Shown here in pieces: positions 8,147 through 15,341 of a stretch of DNA of 64,000 bases (positions are counted from its first letter, which is position 1; every line of letters starts with the position of its first letter). Origin of the DNA: Flavobacterium cerinum (GTDB taxonomy: Bacteria; Bacteroidota; Bacteroidia; Flavobacteriales; Flavobacteriaceae). Under the pieces are notes generated by a model that searched no databases, was not told the origin of the DNA, and worked only from the letters and a program-made list of their open reading frames with translations. The stretch spans positions 186,001-250,000 of the forward strand of contig NZ_SBII01000004.1 of the NCBI RefSeq assembly GCF_004028155.1. Reading direction: 5' to 3'. Position numbers and translations under genes: made by a program.

Positions 8147-8195
8147 GTTAAGTTTTTGTAATACACTCTGTAAGAAATTTTTAAACCCCCCAATT

Positions 8196-8810
8196 ATGAC
8201 AAAATTATTTCACAGTAGTAGGATGCAATTGTACTTTAATAGTAACAATTCAAAAATTATTAAAGAAATTAATGGGTATAGTGATAATACCCTTTTAGGA
8301 TTAAATGCAAATACCCATTCTGATACACTTGCAGAAAAATTTAAAATCGGAAAACTTGTATTGGATAAGGAAGGATGCGAAAACATTGATAATGTAAAAA
8401 AGGTATTTAATCATCCTAACAGAAGATTTGATTTCTCACAAAGAGGCGTACAAACAGAATTTGCAATTTTTAAAATCCCTTTCAACGGTGATAAAGATCT
8501 TTTCCTTCAACATCCCATTAAATACAGAAATCCGCTAACTGTGCAAGCAGAAATAAAAGCTAAAGAACTTATTGCCGAAATTACTGAAAACACTATTTTT
8601 TCAGGGAATGAAAAATTAGAAAAACAGATAGTAAGACGTTTTGAAGAATATTTTTCAATTATAGAAGGTTACGTTAACGCGATTAATTCTGATATTGATA
8701 CTTATAACGCAGGGCTTTCAGAAGAAATAAAGAAGCTATTAGCAATTAAGATCGAAAACGCTAATACAGCTGCAGTCACAAAATCGAACCTTAAGCCATT
8801 CAAAAAATAA
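8196..8810 (+). CDS. Isolated prophage cargo (moron-like) protein, unknown function
   Basis: This 204-residue soluble protein is unrecognised. It is lysine-rich and predicted mainly helical in its second half (residues about 110-190), with no signal peptide or membrane span. It lies alone on the plus strand, bracketed by its own TTG-N17-TAAATTTG promoter and its own terminator, while all neighbours read leftward. That is the classical layout of a moron expressed from the lysogen. A defence or superinfection-exclusion role is possible but nothing in the sequence proves it. Confidence 0.55.
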   Translation: MTKLFHSSRMQLYFNSNNSKIIKEINGYSDNTLLGLNANTHSDTLAEKFKIGKLVLDKEGCENIDNVKKVFNHPNRRFDFSQRGVQTEFAIFKIPFNGDKDLFLQHPIKYRNPLTVQAEIKAKELIAEITENTIFSGNEKLEKQIVRRFEEYFSIIEGYVNAINSDIDTYNAGLSEEIKKLLAIKIENANTAAVTKSNLKPFKK

Positions 8811-8814
8811 AAAA

Positions 8815-8837
8815 AAAGCCACTTATAAAGTGGCTTT
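8815..8837. terminator. Bidirectional terminator with AAAGCCACTT stem
   Basis: Perfect 10-bp stem AAAGCCACTT/AAGTGGCTTT with a 3-base loop, A-run on one side and T-run on the other, between converging genes 8196-8810 and 8823-9152. The leftward gene's last codons overlap it. Confidence 0.85.
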
Positions 8838-9152
8838 TATATTTTGCGGTATTTCAAATTTTATAGGTTCAAATTTAGGGCAGTAAATCCAATCAGGAAA
8901 ATAAACAACAATTTTGTCCTCGTAACCTTCTACAATTTGCATTCCCATGTATTTATCAAAATTGACGGTTCCAACATTGAACATTGCTTTTTGAGTTGCC
9001 ACCCAATTTCTATAAAAATAGGATGGGATTGCAATTTTTAATTCTTCCTGACGTAATTCAAGATCATTAAAATGCTCAGCTGCTTTGTGGCCTACGACAT
9101 TCATAAACCCCATAATTGAGTCAACATATTGTTCTCTAATATTTATATCCAT
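8823..9152 (-). CDS. Hypothetical phage protein, 109 residues
   Basis: Not recognised. The N-terminus (MDINIREQYVDSIMGFMNVVGHKAAEHF) is helical; the C-terminus ends in an aromatic, strand-like stretch (VVYFPDWIYCPKFEPIKFEIP). It follows the adenine methyltransferase gene by 18 bp and is probably the last gene of the early operon. Its stop lies inside a shared terminator. Confidence 0.5.
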   Translation of the reverse strand: MDINIREQYVDSIMGFMNVVGHKAAEHFNDLELRQEELKIAIPSYFYRNWVATQKAMFNVGTVNFDKYMGMQIVEGYEDKIVVYFPDWIYCPKFEPIKFEIPQNIKATL

Positions 9153-9170
9153 GTCGCTAAAATAATAATT

Positions 9171-10037
9171 TTATGAATGTTCTAACTGCAATACTTCTTG
9201 TTTTCCGCTTTTTGTTTTTGAAAGTGGGTAGTTAATCCAAATACATTCAGTAACCTGCTTAGAACGTATGTTGTTTTTCTTACTGGGAAATTTAATTTTT
9301 ATCCATCCCTTACTTTCAAAAAGCTCGTTCATTAATTCGTGATCGTAACCCGATATCATTGCATAGCCTTTTATGTTATTTAAAACCATGGCCAGCCGTT
9401 TATAATCTTCAATCCCAAATTCATATTTATAATCATCCTGTGAGCCTCGGGTTTCCAAAAGGTAGGGCGGGTCTAAATAAAAAAAGGTTCTCTTTGTATC
9501 AAGTCGCTTTATAATGTTAAATATATCATCATTTGTGATCTGAAAATTAGTAGAGATCTCTTTTGCTACTCTTAAGAGCTTGGGTAGTGAATTGTTCCAT
9601 CGCGATACGGTTTCACCACCTTTAGCCATCAGCTTACTTTTGGCTAAATGGAATCCTTTATTTTTACGTTGGGCTCCCAGTCCATAAAAAGACTGGCGAA
9701 CCCTTACATAAAATCTTCGTGCGCGTTCAATATTGCAAGTGCTTTGCTGCCATGAATTATGATACTCCAATTCACTACACGGCGTTAGCTCAAGCAATGC
9801 AATCAGTTCTTTGGGATGATCACGTAACACATAAAAAAAGTTAGTTATGTCACCGTTAATCTCATTTGCCGTCCTGATAACGTTACCCTCAAAATTTAGT
9901 GATACTACTAAGGAACCGGCAAAGCCATCGACAAAGTGTATAAAATCATTTGGAAAGTAAGCATATAGCCATTCCAGCCATGTGAACTTACCCCCAAAGT
10001 AATTGAATGCTATTAATTTTTTACTGTTACCCGACAT
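9171..10037 (-). CDS. DNA N6-adenine methyltransferase (D12 class, Dam-like)
   Basis: The 288-residue enzyme transfers methyl from S-adenosylmethionine to adenine N6. Motif I-like NYFGGKFTWLEWL lies at residues 12-24, FVDGFAGSLVVSLNF at 35-49 completes the AdoMet pocket, and the catalytic DPPY sits in FYLDPPYLLETRG near residue 196. Length and motif order match D12-class Dam enzymes. No restriction endonuclease is beside it, so the likely role is protecting phage DNA from host restriction. It is co-directional with the C5 methyltransferase 1.3 kb upstream. Confidence 0.9.
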   Translation of the reverse strand: MSGNSKKLIAFNYFGGKFTWLEWLYAYFPNDFIHFVDGFAGSLVVSLNFEGNVIRTANEINGDITNFFYVLRDHPKELIALLELTPCSELEYHNSWQQSTCNIERARRFYVRVRQSFYGLGAQRKNKGFHLAKSKLMAKGGETVSRWNNSLPKLLRVAKEISTNFQITNDDIFNIIKRLDTKRTFFYLDPPYLLETRGSQDDYKYEFGIEDYKRLAMVLNNIKGYAMISGYDHELMNELFESKGWIKIKFPSKKNNIRSKQVTECIWINYPLSKTKSGKQEVLQLEHS

Positions 10038-10039
10038 AC

Positions 10040-10543
10040 TTAATATTTTAGATCAGTCCAATGAATAATTTTTCCTTTAAAATCTGTATTGAAGTAGGCA
10101 AAGAAGTCTTCTATACTATCAAAGCCGTCATTGTGTGCTAGTGCTGTCATAGTACCATCGTCATAACCATCCATTCCAAAAATCAATTTGTTATCAATTT
10201 TTACACAAGGTCTAAATTCTCCTAGTGGACGTGTTAAGGGGATATAGTGAATGTCAATTTTTTGAATGCTTTCCACTGATACAACGGAGGCAAACTGTAT
10301 TCGGTTTTTAGTCCTGTTGTTTATAACAAAATGAATTAGCGTACCTACTTTCCATCTGTCCTTTTTATCTACACGTATTGTATGATTTTTAGGTTTGCAT
10401 TTATGGTAAATAGACAAATGAATTATTTCTGTTGCCATTGCTGTTGGTCGTAAAGAAAGGCAGTGTTCTCTAAGTGACTTACATATCTTTTCTACAAAAT
10501 ATGTTGGCTTTCCGGATAATTGTGTGCTAAATGCTAGTGTCAT
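10040..10543 (-). CDS. ASCH-like domain protein
   Basis: This 167-residue protein has a central stretch KNHTIRVDKKDRWKVGTLIHF at about residues 56-76, which resembles the beta-barrel core of ASCH domains (RNA- or modified-nucleoside-binding). The N-terminus (MTLAFSTQLSGKPTYFVEKI) is like phage ASCH proteins seen next to methyltransferases. It starts 4 bp inside the 10540-10767 gene's end and stops 2 bp before the adenine methyltransferase start, so all three are coupled. Similarity was judged by eye. Confidence 0.55.
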   Translation of the reverse strand: MTLAFSTQLSGKPTYFVEKICKSLREHCLSLRPTAMATEIIHLSIYHKCKPKNHTIRVDKKDRWKVGTLIHFVINNRTKNRIQFASVVSVESIQKIDIHYIPLTRPLGEFRPCVKIDNKLIFGMDGYDDGTMTALAHNDGFDSIEDFFAYFNTDFKGKIIHWTDLKY

Positions 10544-10767
10544 TCTTCAATAATGTTTAACCATCTTCTTGGTATTATATATCCGAAGTTTTTAATCATA
10601 CCGTCCGTAACTTCATAACAATCTCCATAGTTATCAGAATAGCCATCGTACTTAATGATTGTAACCTTTGTACCAGGTAGAAAGCTGGTTATACTTATTT
10701 CTCTTAATTGTTCGGTAAGGCAGTCAATTATTGCCTCTTTACCTATGTTCTTATTTGTTTTTTTCAT
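10540..10767 (-). CDS. Hypothetical protein, 75 residues
   Basis: Unrecognised small protein with a lysine-rich start and an aromatic, Asp/Gly-rich middle (KYDGYSDNYGDCYEVTDGM) that may form a small beta fold. Its end overlaps the ASCH-like gene start by 4 bp and it begins 3 bp after the lipoprotein gene stop, supporting translation as part of the early operon. Confidence 0.5.
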   Translation of the reverse strand: MKKTNKNIGKEAIIDCLTEQLREISITSFLPGTKVTIIKYDGYSDNYGDCYEVTDGMIKNFGYIIPRRWLNIIEE

Positions 10768-10770
10768 TTT

Positions 10771-11223
10771 TTAATTATATATAGGTTCTTCAGGGGTTTC
10801 AGGTTCTATGTAATCTTTGTAGTAAGTGCCTACAGGCGTATAAAATGCATCGTTAATATGCCTGTATTTAAACCATGTTTTTTGTCCGTATGAGGACGTT
10901 GTAAAGATGTATTCGATACCATTTACAGCAATTACCCACCTGCAATCAGGGTCATAAAAATTAAAGTTTTCCGTAATCTGAAAAGCCTGTTTATGATTGA
11001 CAGTATTTATTATTATGCTGTCTTGTTTAATGATTATGGTTCCAGCTTCAGTAAAGGGTTGGTTTTTCTTCATTCCAAATACACCGATCATAAAGTCAGG
11101 CAATTTGTTTTCATAGCTGCTAACTGGTGTGAGCTCGTCATTTCTGAACTGGTTAACCTCTTCCGGTTCACAAGCTGCTATTATCATTGTAAGGAGCATA
11201 AGTAAGATTGATTTTGTTTTCAT
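10771..11223 (-). CDS. Prophage-encoded lipoprotein
   Basis: 150 residues beginning with a lipoprotein signal (MKTKSILLMLLTMIIAAC, lipobox IAAC with Cys18). The mature part has no known family; it is acidic at both ends and ends EPETPEEPIYN. Surface lipoproteins of temperate phages often block superinfection, which is a reasonable but untested guess here. It lies between the methyltransferase block and the zinc microprotein in the leftward early operon. Confidence 0.6.
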   Translation of the reverse strand: MKTKSILLMLLTMIIAACEPEEVNQFRNDELTPVSSYENKLPDFMIGVFGMKKNQPFTEAGTIIIKQDSIIINTVNHKQAFQITENFNFYDPDCRWVIAVNGIEYIFTTSSYGQKTWFKYRHINDAFYTPVGTYYKDYIEPETPEEPIYN

Positions 11224-11238
11224 ATAATTTGGTTTTAG

Positions 11239-11328
11239 TTAATCTATATAGCCACCGCAGAACTCGCAAACATCTTCAATGTCGCTTTCAAGGCATACAT
11301 TACAATCGCAGTTGTGATTTGGTTTCAT
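11239..11328 (-). CDS. Zinc-ribbon-like microprotein, 29 residues
   Basis: A short frame encodes MKPNHNCDCNVCLESDIEDV then CEFCGGYID. The five cysteines (C7, C9, C12 and the CEFC pair) make a plausible Zn-binding knuckle. The ATG overlaps the stop of the C5 methyltransferase gene as TAATG, a typical translational coupling, and it lies in the same operon. The size is below most annotation cut-offs; coding is supported by the overlap and the cysteine pattern only. Confidence 0.5.
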   Translation of the reverse strand: MKPNHNCDCNVCLESDIEDVCEFCGGYID

Positions 11329-12839
11329 TATGCTGTTTTTTGACGTTGTTTGAATGCTTTTATTTCGGGTATGATTGGTTCTATTATCAGTCGTGCCCAT
11401 TCAGGCGGTACAGCGTTGCCTATCATTCGTACAGCATCTTTATTGGATAGCTTTAAACCCGGCTTACTGAAGTAGTCGCGTTTAAAGGTCATACACGCTG
11501 CGAGCTCTTCACGGTTCAGGAACCTGGTCTTTACGTCAAAACCATTAAGGATAGATATTAAGGATGCCTTATTTGTAGTTAAAACTGAATTTAAAGGGCT
11601 TTCAAGTGATTGGTTTTGGCTGCCAGGATTGCCACTACTATTAAAGTGATGTGCTATGAACTGTACTTTCTCATTAAAAATTAAGGTTTCCAGTTGGTGA
11701 CGGTCTTTACAGGTAACAGTGTTTAAAGGTGCAGTGACTGCCTGTGAATTTTCGCCTGTTCCGTAATACTGACAAATAAACTGTACGAGTTGCTTTGTCT
11801 GCCTTGTTAGCTGCGGGTTGAGCGGTTCGTCAGGAGTATTGAAGTTATCAGTATGGCAATGGTCTTGTATGAACTGCAGTTTTTCTTTGAGGGTTACCAA
11901 CTGGTGTTGATTGGCTGTTGTTCGTACTGTATTTAAAGGCTCTTCAATGCTTTGTGAACGCCTATGGGTATCTTTACCGCCATAAAAATTGCAAATAAAC
12001 TGGTTCAGATCAGGTGCATATTTTTTAATACCACCGGCTATGCGTTTCAATGTATTTGGCGATAGGGGTTTTCTAAGATGAGGCCTTAAGTTTTCGTTAT
12101 ATTGTCTGCCAAATATGCTAACACCCTCATTCGCTAAATCTATGTGTTCTGAACAGGCATTCCACTTAATTTTTCCATTATCTCCCTTTTTAGAGTGGGT
12201 AGGTTCAGGAAAGCTTACATTTATACCATCACGGTAAAAGAATGCAAAATATCGAACCCTACGGGTTGGGAGGCCATCATCAGCAGCATTACGTATACTA
12301 TCAACGTAATTGTACCCTAAAGCGCAAATTGCATTTTTCCATCTTTCAAATTCTGCACCTACCTGGTCAGGTCTTGGTTTCCCATTTTCGCAAACGGGCG
12401 ACCATTTTTTAAATTCAGGCACATTTTCAATACCAATAACCATTGGCATAAGGTGTTTAATGTACCGCTGAAGTTCCCAACCCATAGTATAAGAACCAAG
12501 CTCTTTATCTTTACCGCCTTTAGCTCTACTATGCTGCGTACATTCGATTGATGCCCAAACTAAGTCCACAGGGTCAAGCTCGTGTTCATCCTGTACATAT
12601 ATATCCGACCAATACGTTTTAATATTAGGATGATGAAAACTATTAGTTTTTATAGCAACTTTATCATGGTTCAAAATCCAGTCCAATCTAACGCCCGGCA
12701 TATCATACAAGGCATCACTCACACCGCCGCCACCTGCAAAGAAATCGGCAGCTGTTATTACATCATCATCTGTACTAGTTGCCTGCTGTTGCAGCAGGCT
12801 CAGTACATTATATTGGTTATCTGATTTCTTTATACTCAT
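11328..12839 (-). CDS. C5-cytosine DNA methyltransferase with repeated recognition segment
   Basis: The 503-residue enzyme methylates cytosine C5 from S-adenosylmethionine. AdoMet motif I is ADFFAGGGGVSDAL (31-44), motif IV is WASIECTQHSRAKGG with catalytic Cys100 in an ECT rather than the common PPCQ context, motif VI is GIENVPEF (136-143) and the C-terminal motif is RMIGNAVPP. Between residues 281 and 430, where the target-recognition domain is expected, four degenerate units of about 30-37 residues repeat the scheme FI...YYG...PLNTV.T...QLVTL. No endonuclease neighbour is present, so it is probably a phage anti-restriction enzyme. The ECT variant is known by me from other phage enzymes, but activity is inferred. 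Confidence 0.9.
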   Translation of the reverse strand: MSIKKSDNQYNVLSLLQQQATSTDDDVITAADFFAGGGGVSDALYDMPGVRLDWILNHDKVAIKTNSFHHPNIKTYWSDIYVQDEHELDPVDLVWASIECTQHSRAKGGKDKELGSYTMGWELQRYIKHLMPMVIGIENVPEFKKWSPVCENGKPRPDQVGAEFERWKNAICALGYNYVDSIRNAADDGLPTRRVRYFAFFYRDGINVSFPEPTHSKKGDNGKIKWNACSEHIDLANEGVSIFGRQYNENLRPHLRKPLSPNTLKRIAGGIKKYAPDLNQFICNFYGGKDTHRRSQSIEEPLNTVRTTANQHQLVTLKEKLQFIQDHCHTDNFNTPDEPLNPQLTRQTKQLVQFICQYYGTGENSQAVTAPLNTVTCKDRHQLETLIFNEKVQFIAHHFNSSGNPGSQNQSLESPLNSVLTTNKASLISILNGFDVKTRFLNREELAACMTFKRDYFSKPGLKLSNKDAVRMIGNAVPPEWARLIIEPIIPEIKAFKQRQKTA

Positions 12840-12840
12840 T

Positions 12841-13356
12841 TTACTTTTCTGTTTTTTTGTATGCTAAGTTTCTCAGCAATGGGTTTTCATTTTTTCCTTT
12901 GGGTGATGTTGGTAGTTCGTCCTGATATCGCTTTTTACTGATGTATCTGCAAAGATGAATTTGAGCTATTGAGTTTTCTCGAATATGTTTTAAATAGCCT
13001 GGTATTGCTATCATGCATTCAATTATTTCGGCTTCCTTCATTTTTTTATACTCCTTTTCAGCTTCCAGTTTTCCAACTTTGTATTCAAAGATTGTCCACA
13101 TTGCATTAAAAGAAATATCAGCGGGTTTAATGGATATATCAAATTTGGAGCATATATCAGTGTTGTTAATCCAGTTGGCTTTAATGAGGCTTTCTGTAGC
13201 AGGGAAACGGGGCGAAAACAGCCAACTCATTTGCTTATCTTCAAGAACCCCCTCGGCAACTTCAAACCCATTTAAATCACCGTTTAAAGTGTATTTAAAC
13301 AGGAATGTAAGTCCGATCTCTTTGCCTTTTACGCGGTAAGTGGTGTATTGTTCCAT
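12841..13356 (-). CDS. Hypothetical phage protein, 171 residues
   Basis: Not recognised. It has a beta-rich N-terminal half and a charged helix (KVGKLEAEKEYKKMKEAEIIE) near residue 95, then a basic tail. It stops 1 bp before the C5 methyltransferase start, so it is co-expressed with it. It may be a methyltransferase accessory or a general early protein; no evidence separates these. Confidence 0.5.
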   Translation of the reverse strand: MEQYTTYRVKGKEIGLTFLFKYTLNGDLNGFEVAEGVLEDKQMSWLFSPRFPATESLIKANWINNTDICSKFDISIKPADISFNAMWTIFEYKVGKLEAEKEYKKMKEAEIIECMIAIPGYLKHIRENSIAQIHLCRYISKKRYQDELPTSPKGKNENPLLRNLAYKKTEK

Positions 13357-13362
13357 TTCTCA

Positions 13363-13719
13363 TTATAATTTTTGATCTAATTGTGAATAAATGTTATTTG
13401 CCAATGCCCTAAAAAATTCGTCAGGTTCTATGTCCTTTGCTTCACACATATAAACTGATACAGCGCGTGCCTCATGGTATATTAATGTAAGCTTATGCAG
13501 TTTTGGTTTACCTTTTTTTGTCTTACTGGGTGATGGTTGTCGGCTTAATCCGCGGGTTCTAGTGTATAGCTTATCTGCTACGGCTTGTGATATGGTATAT
13601 ATTGCCTTTTGCTGTCCGCTTAGTGTGTGAAACTTAGGTTTGTTGAATTCACAGTAACTGTGAAATGCAGCCGACAGGTAAACGAATTGCGGGGTAGTTA
13701 ATTCAAGTTCTATTTTCAT
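13363..13719 (-). CDS. Hypothetical phage protein, 118 residues
   Basis: Unrecognised basic protein. The middle (GLSRQPSPSKTKKGKPKLHKL) is lysine-rich and may bind nucleic acid; flanking parts are helical (YHEARAVSVYMCEAKDIEPDEFFRAL). It overlaps the preceding 13716-14012 gene by 4 bp, which supports coupled translation in the early operon. Confidence 0.5.
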   Translation of the reverse strand: MKIELELTTPQFVYLSAAFHSYCEFNKPKFHTLSGQQKAIYTISQAVADKLYTRTRGLSRQPSPSKTKKGKPKLHKLTLIYHEARAVSVYMCEAKDIEPDEFFRALANNIYSQLDQKL

Positions 13720-14012
13720 AAAACATTGTTTTGTTGGGTTATATTAAAATGTTCATCTATATAGTATACTTGCGTTGCTGATGCAATTAAAGTGAATGGG
13801 ACACCTAATTTTATATGTTGACAAATGTGTTTAATACCTTGCTTGCAATCACCTATTTGAGCGTTAACCTGCCATTGCAATTGTTCTAGTCTTTTACTTT
13901 CCTGTGTAGCATCTAAAGATTCCTTAATAATTTTTACTAGGGCTTTTTTTGCTTCCTTTTCGTCTCCTTGAATTAGGGCGTTTATTCCTGAAAAACTTTT
14001 ATCTTCTATCAT
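13716..14012 (-). CDS. Hypothetical phage protein, 98 residues
   Basis: Unrecognised. The first 55 residues form a likely coiled coil or helical hairpin (GDEKEAKKALVKIIKESLDA), followed by a small strand-rich end. Overlaps of 4 bp with both neighbours place it firmly in the early operon. Confidence 0.5.
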   Translation of the reverse strand: MIEDKSFSGINALIQGDEKEAKKALVKIIKESLDATQESKRLEQLQWQVNAQIGDCKQGIKHICQHIKLGVPFTLIASATQVYYIDEHFNITQQNNVL

Positions 14013-14170
14013 CTACAATCGGTTTTAGGGTTGTCGAGGTCGGTGCAACAGTCCAAACAGCTTAGTACTGTTTTCTCACATGTAACAACCGACTCAATTA
14101 ATCGCATATAAGTTCTTTCGTGTTTACAGTCCTTATGTGCATCGGGTGTGTTTATTGGTTGTTTTTCCAT
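14009..14170 (-). CDS. Small cysteine-rich phage protein, 53 residues
   Basis: I take ATG 14170, just after the 14173 stop of the preceding gene, over an in-frame upstream Met that would overlap it. The protein has a His/Cys pattern HKDCKHE then CEKTVLSCLDCC and a terminal Cys, suggesting a metal-binding knuckle. Function unknown. Confidence 0.5.
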   Translation of the reverse strand: MEKQPINTPDAHKDCKHERTYMRLIESVVTCEKTVLSCLDCCTDLDNPKTDCR

Positions 14171-14172
14171 AA

Positions 14173-14421
14173 TTAATGATCTCTTGAAAATCGTTCTTTC
14201 GTTTTGCACCAGGTATCACACTGGTTAGGGTCACATTTCAGCTTACATTCGAGTAAACTTGCTAATCGGCTATCCTCTTTAGGGGTATGTTTCTGTATTG
14301 CAGGATAATTGCGCTCTATAAACCTGCCAAAGGTGTAGGCCATCCACATTGCAAACATGTAGGAAAGCAGTATCAAACCGATCAAGTAAATAAGAGGCAT
14401 TTCAAGGGGTAGTGTTATCAT
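14173..14421 (-). CDS. Small membrane protein with cysteine-rich tail
   Basis: 82 residues with one strong membrane span at about 9-31 (IYLIGLILLSYMFAMWMAYTF) and a cytoplasmic tail carrying five cysteines (CKLKCDPNQCDTWC region). It overlaps the GemA-like gene by 4 bp. The single span makes a holin conceivable, but position in the early operon and the Cys tail argue against it; unknown. Confidence 0.5.
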   Translation of the reverse strand: MITLPLEMPLIYLIGLILLSYMFAMWMAYTFGRFIERNYPAIQKHTPKEDSRLASLLECKLKCDPNQCDTWCKTKERFSRDH

Positions 14422-14858
14422 TTTTTAGCGGTTTTTGGTTTCTTATATTTTGAGAGGGTCATGCCTTCGAGTGCGCCTATAAACGTTGAGAGTTCATCAT
14501 TATCCATATCCATAAGCCTTTTTTGCACCGGGCACTTATTTGAGTGCATCCATTCGTTTAATGCATCGAGGTCGGCTATGTATCCATACTTACCTGATCG
14601 ATGGCTCATACCGCGCTGGATACATAAAGAAAGTATGTATTTGTGGCGTGGGTTGGTCTTATCAAATTTTGCCCTGAAGGCTAATTTGTGAGGCTTTTGG
14701 CCTATATGTACAAGGATTTTATTAGCTTCATCAAAAGAGAGATCGTCACAGCTTATTTTTTTGTTATCATCAGTGGCCCACTGTACAAACTCTTCCTTTA
14801 TATCGCGATTAGCCGTATTGATATGGATTAATCGCTTTTGGTCTTTAGTTGCTTCCAT
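14418..14858 (-). CDS. GemA/gp16-like regulatory protein (DUF1018)
   Basis: The 146-residue protein resembles Mu gp16/GemA (DUF1018), an early modulator of host and phage gene expression. Diagnostic-looking parts are the N-terminal ATKDQKRLIHI and the central ILSLCIQRGMSHRSGKYGYIADLDALNEWM region, where family members have a W-x(2)-G / L-x(2)-W pattern. Its position in the leftward early block after DUF3164 fits. It is followed within 4 bp by the membrane protein gene. A tRNA-like gene lies just upstream. Confidence 0.65.
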   Translation of the reverse strand: MEATKDQKRLIHINTANRDIKEEFVQWATDDNKKISCDDLSFDEANKILVHIGQKPHKLAFRAKFDKTNPRHKYILSLCIQRGMSHRSGKYGYIADLDALNEWMHSNKCPVQKRLMDMDNDELSTFIGALEGMTLSKYKKPKTAKK

Positions 14859-14872
14859 TGTTTTAAATTTTG

Positions 14873-14946
14873 TGCCTTGAACGGGACTCGAACCCGCGTG
14901 CCTGATTCCCCCCGAAACCAGTACATAACCACTCTGCCATCAAGGC
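14873..14946 (-). tRNA. tRNA-like gene with enlarged anticodon loop
   Basis: The minus strand folds as a cloverleaf: acceptor GCCTTGA/TCAAGGC (7 bp), D-arm GCAG-AGTGGTT-ATGT, T-arm GCGGG-TTCGAGT-CCCGT with the conserved TTCGA loop, 4-base variable region and discriminator A; CCA is not encoded. The anticodon arm is CTGGT-TTCGGGGGGA-ATCAG, so the loop is 10 bases (or 8 if the T-A pair closes to a 6-bp stem) instead of 7. Counting from T33 the nominal anticodon is CGG (Pro). It lies in a gap between early genes. A tRNA is clear by T-arm and acceptor; its decoding identity is not. Confidence 0.75.
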
Positions 14947-14957
14947 GCCAACCAACC

Positions 14958-15128
14958 TTATTTTAATTTTTCTTCATTTAATTTGAATAAGTGCTTTGTA
15001 AATGTTTCCCTTTCATAAGTGGTTAGTTCTACTTCAGCAATCCAATTGTTGTTAGCATCTTTGTAAACCGGTTTATCATTTACATTGTAGTGCTCATCTT
15101 TTTCGACTTCAATTATTTTCACTGACAT
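14958..15128 (-). CDS. Small phage protein, 56 residues
   Basis: A short frame encoding MSVKIIEVEKDEHYNVNDKP and an acidic/basic continuation ending NEEKLK. It starts inside the 3' end of the 15109-15339 gene (20-bp overlap) and ends 12 bp before the tRNA-like gene. The composition is normal for the neighbours. Unrecognised. Confidence 0.5.
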   Translation of the reverse strand: MSVKIIEVEKDEHYNVNDKPVYKDANNNWIAEVELTTYERETFTKHLFKLNEEKLK

Positions 15129-15339
15129 TGACGCAACTTTTAAGGGTTTCTAATTCTGCTAAATACTCTTTCATACTTCCTAAAACTGCAAGCGCGTAAC
15201 GCTCACGGGTTTTCTCTTCACTCTTTTTGACCTTTAATGCCCTGGCAACGGTTTGTTCATATGATTCGTGAACCGTAGCCTGTAATTCTGAAAGAGACAA
15301 TTTCTTAAACTGTATCTCTTTTTCTTTTTTCACTGCCAT
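15109..15339 (-). CDS. Hypothetical coiled-coil phage protein, 76 residues
   Basis: I choose ATG 15339 (MAVKKEKEIQFKKL), 2 bp after the DUF3164 stop, over an upstream in-frame Met. The protein is almost entirely helical and charged (HESYEQTVARALKVKKSEEK). Function unknown; co-transcribed with DUF3164. Confidence 0.5.
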   Translation of the reverse strand: MAVKKEKEIQFKKLSLSELQATVHESYEQTVARALKVKKSEEKTRERYALAVLGSMKEYLAELETLKSCVNVSENN

Positions 15340-15341
15340 AA

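Noticed and set aside
11328-12839. Restriction-modification system
   Set aside because: Two methyltransferases are present but no endonuclease gene is adjacent to either; phage self-methylation is the simpler reading.
14873-14946. Selenocysteine or other long-variable-arm tRNA
   Set aside because: The variable region is only 4 bases and the acceptor stem is 7 bp, so it is neither tRNA-Sec nor a class II tRNA.
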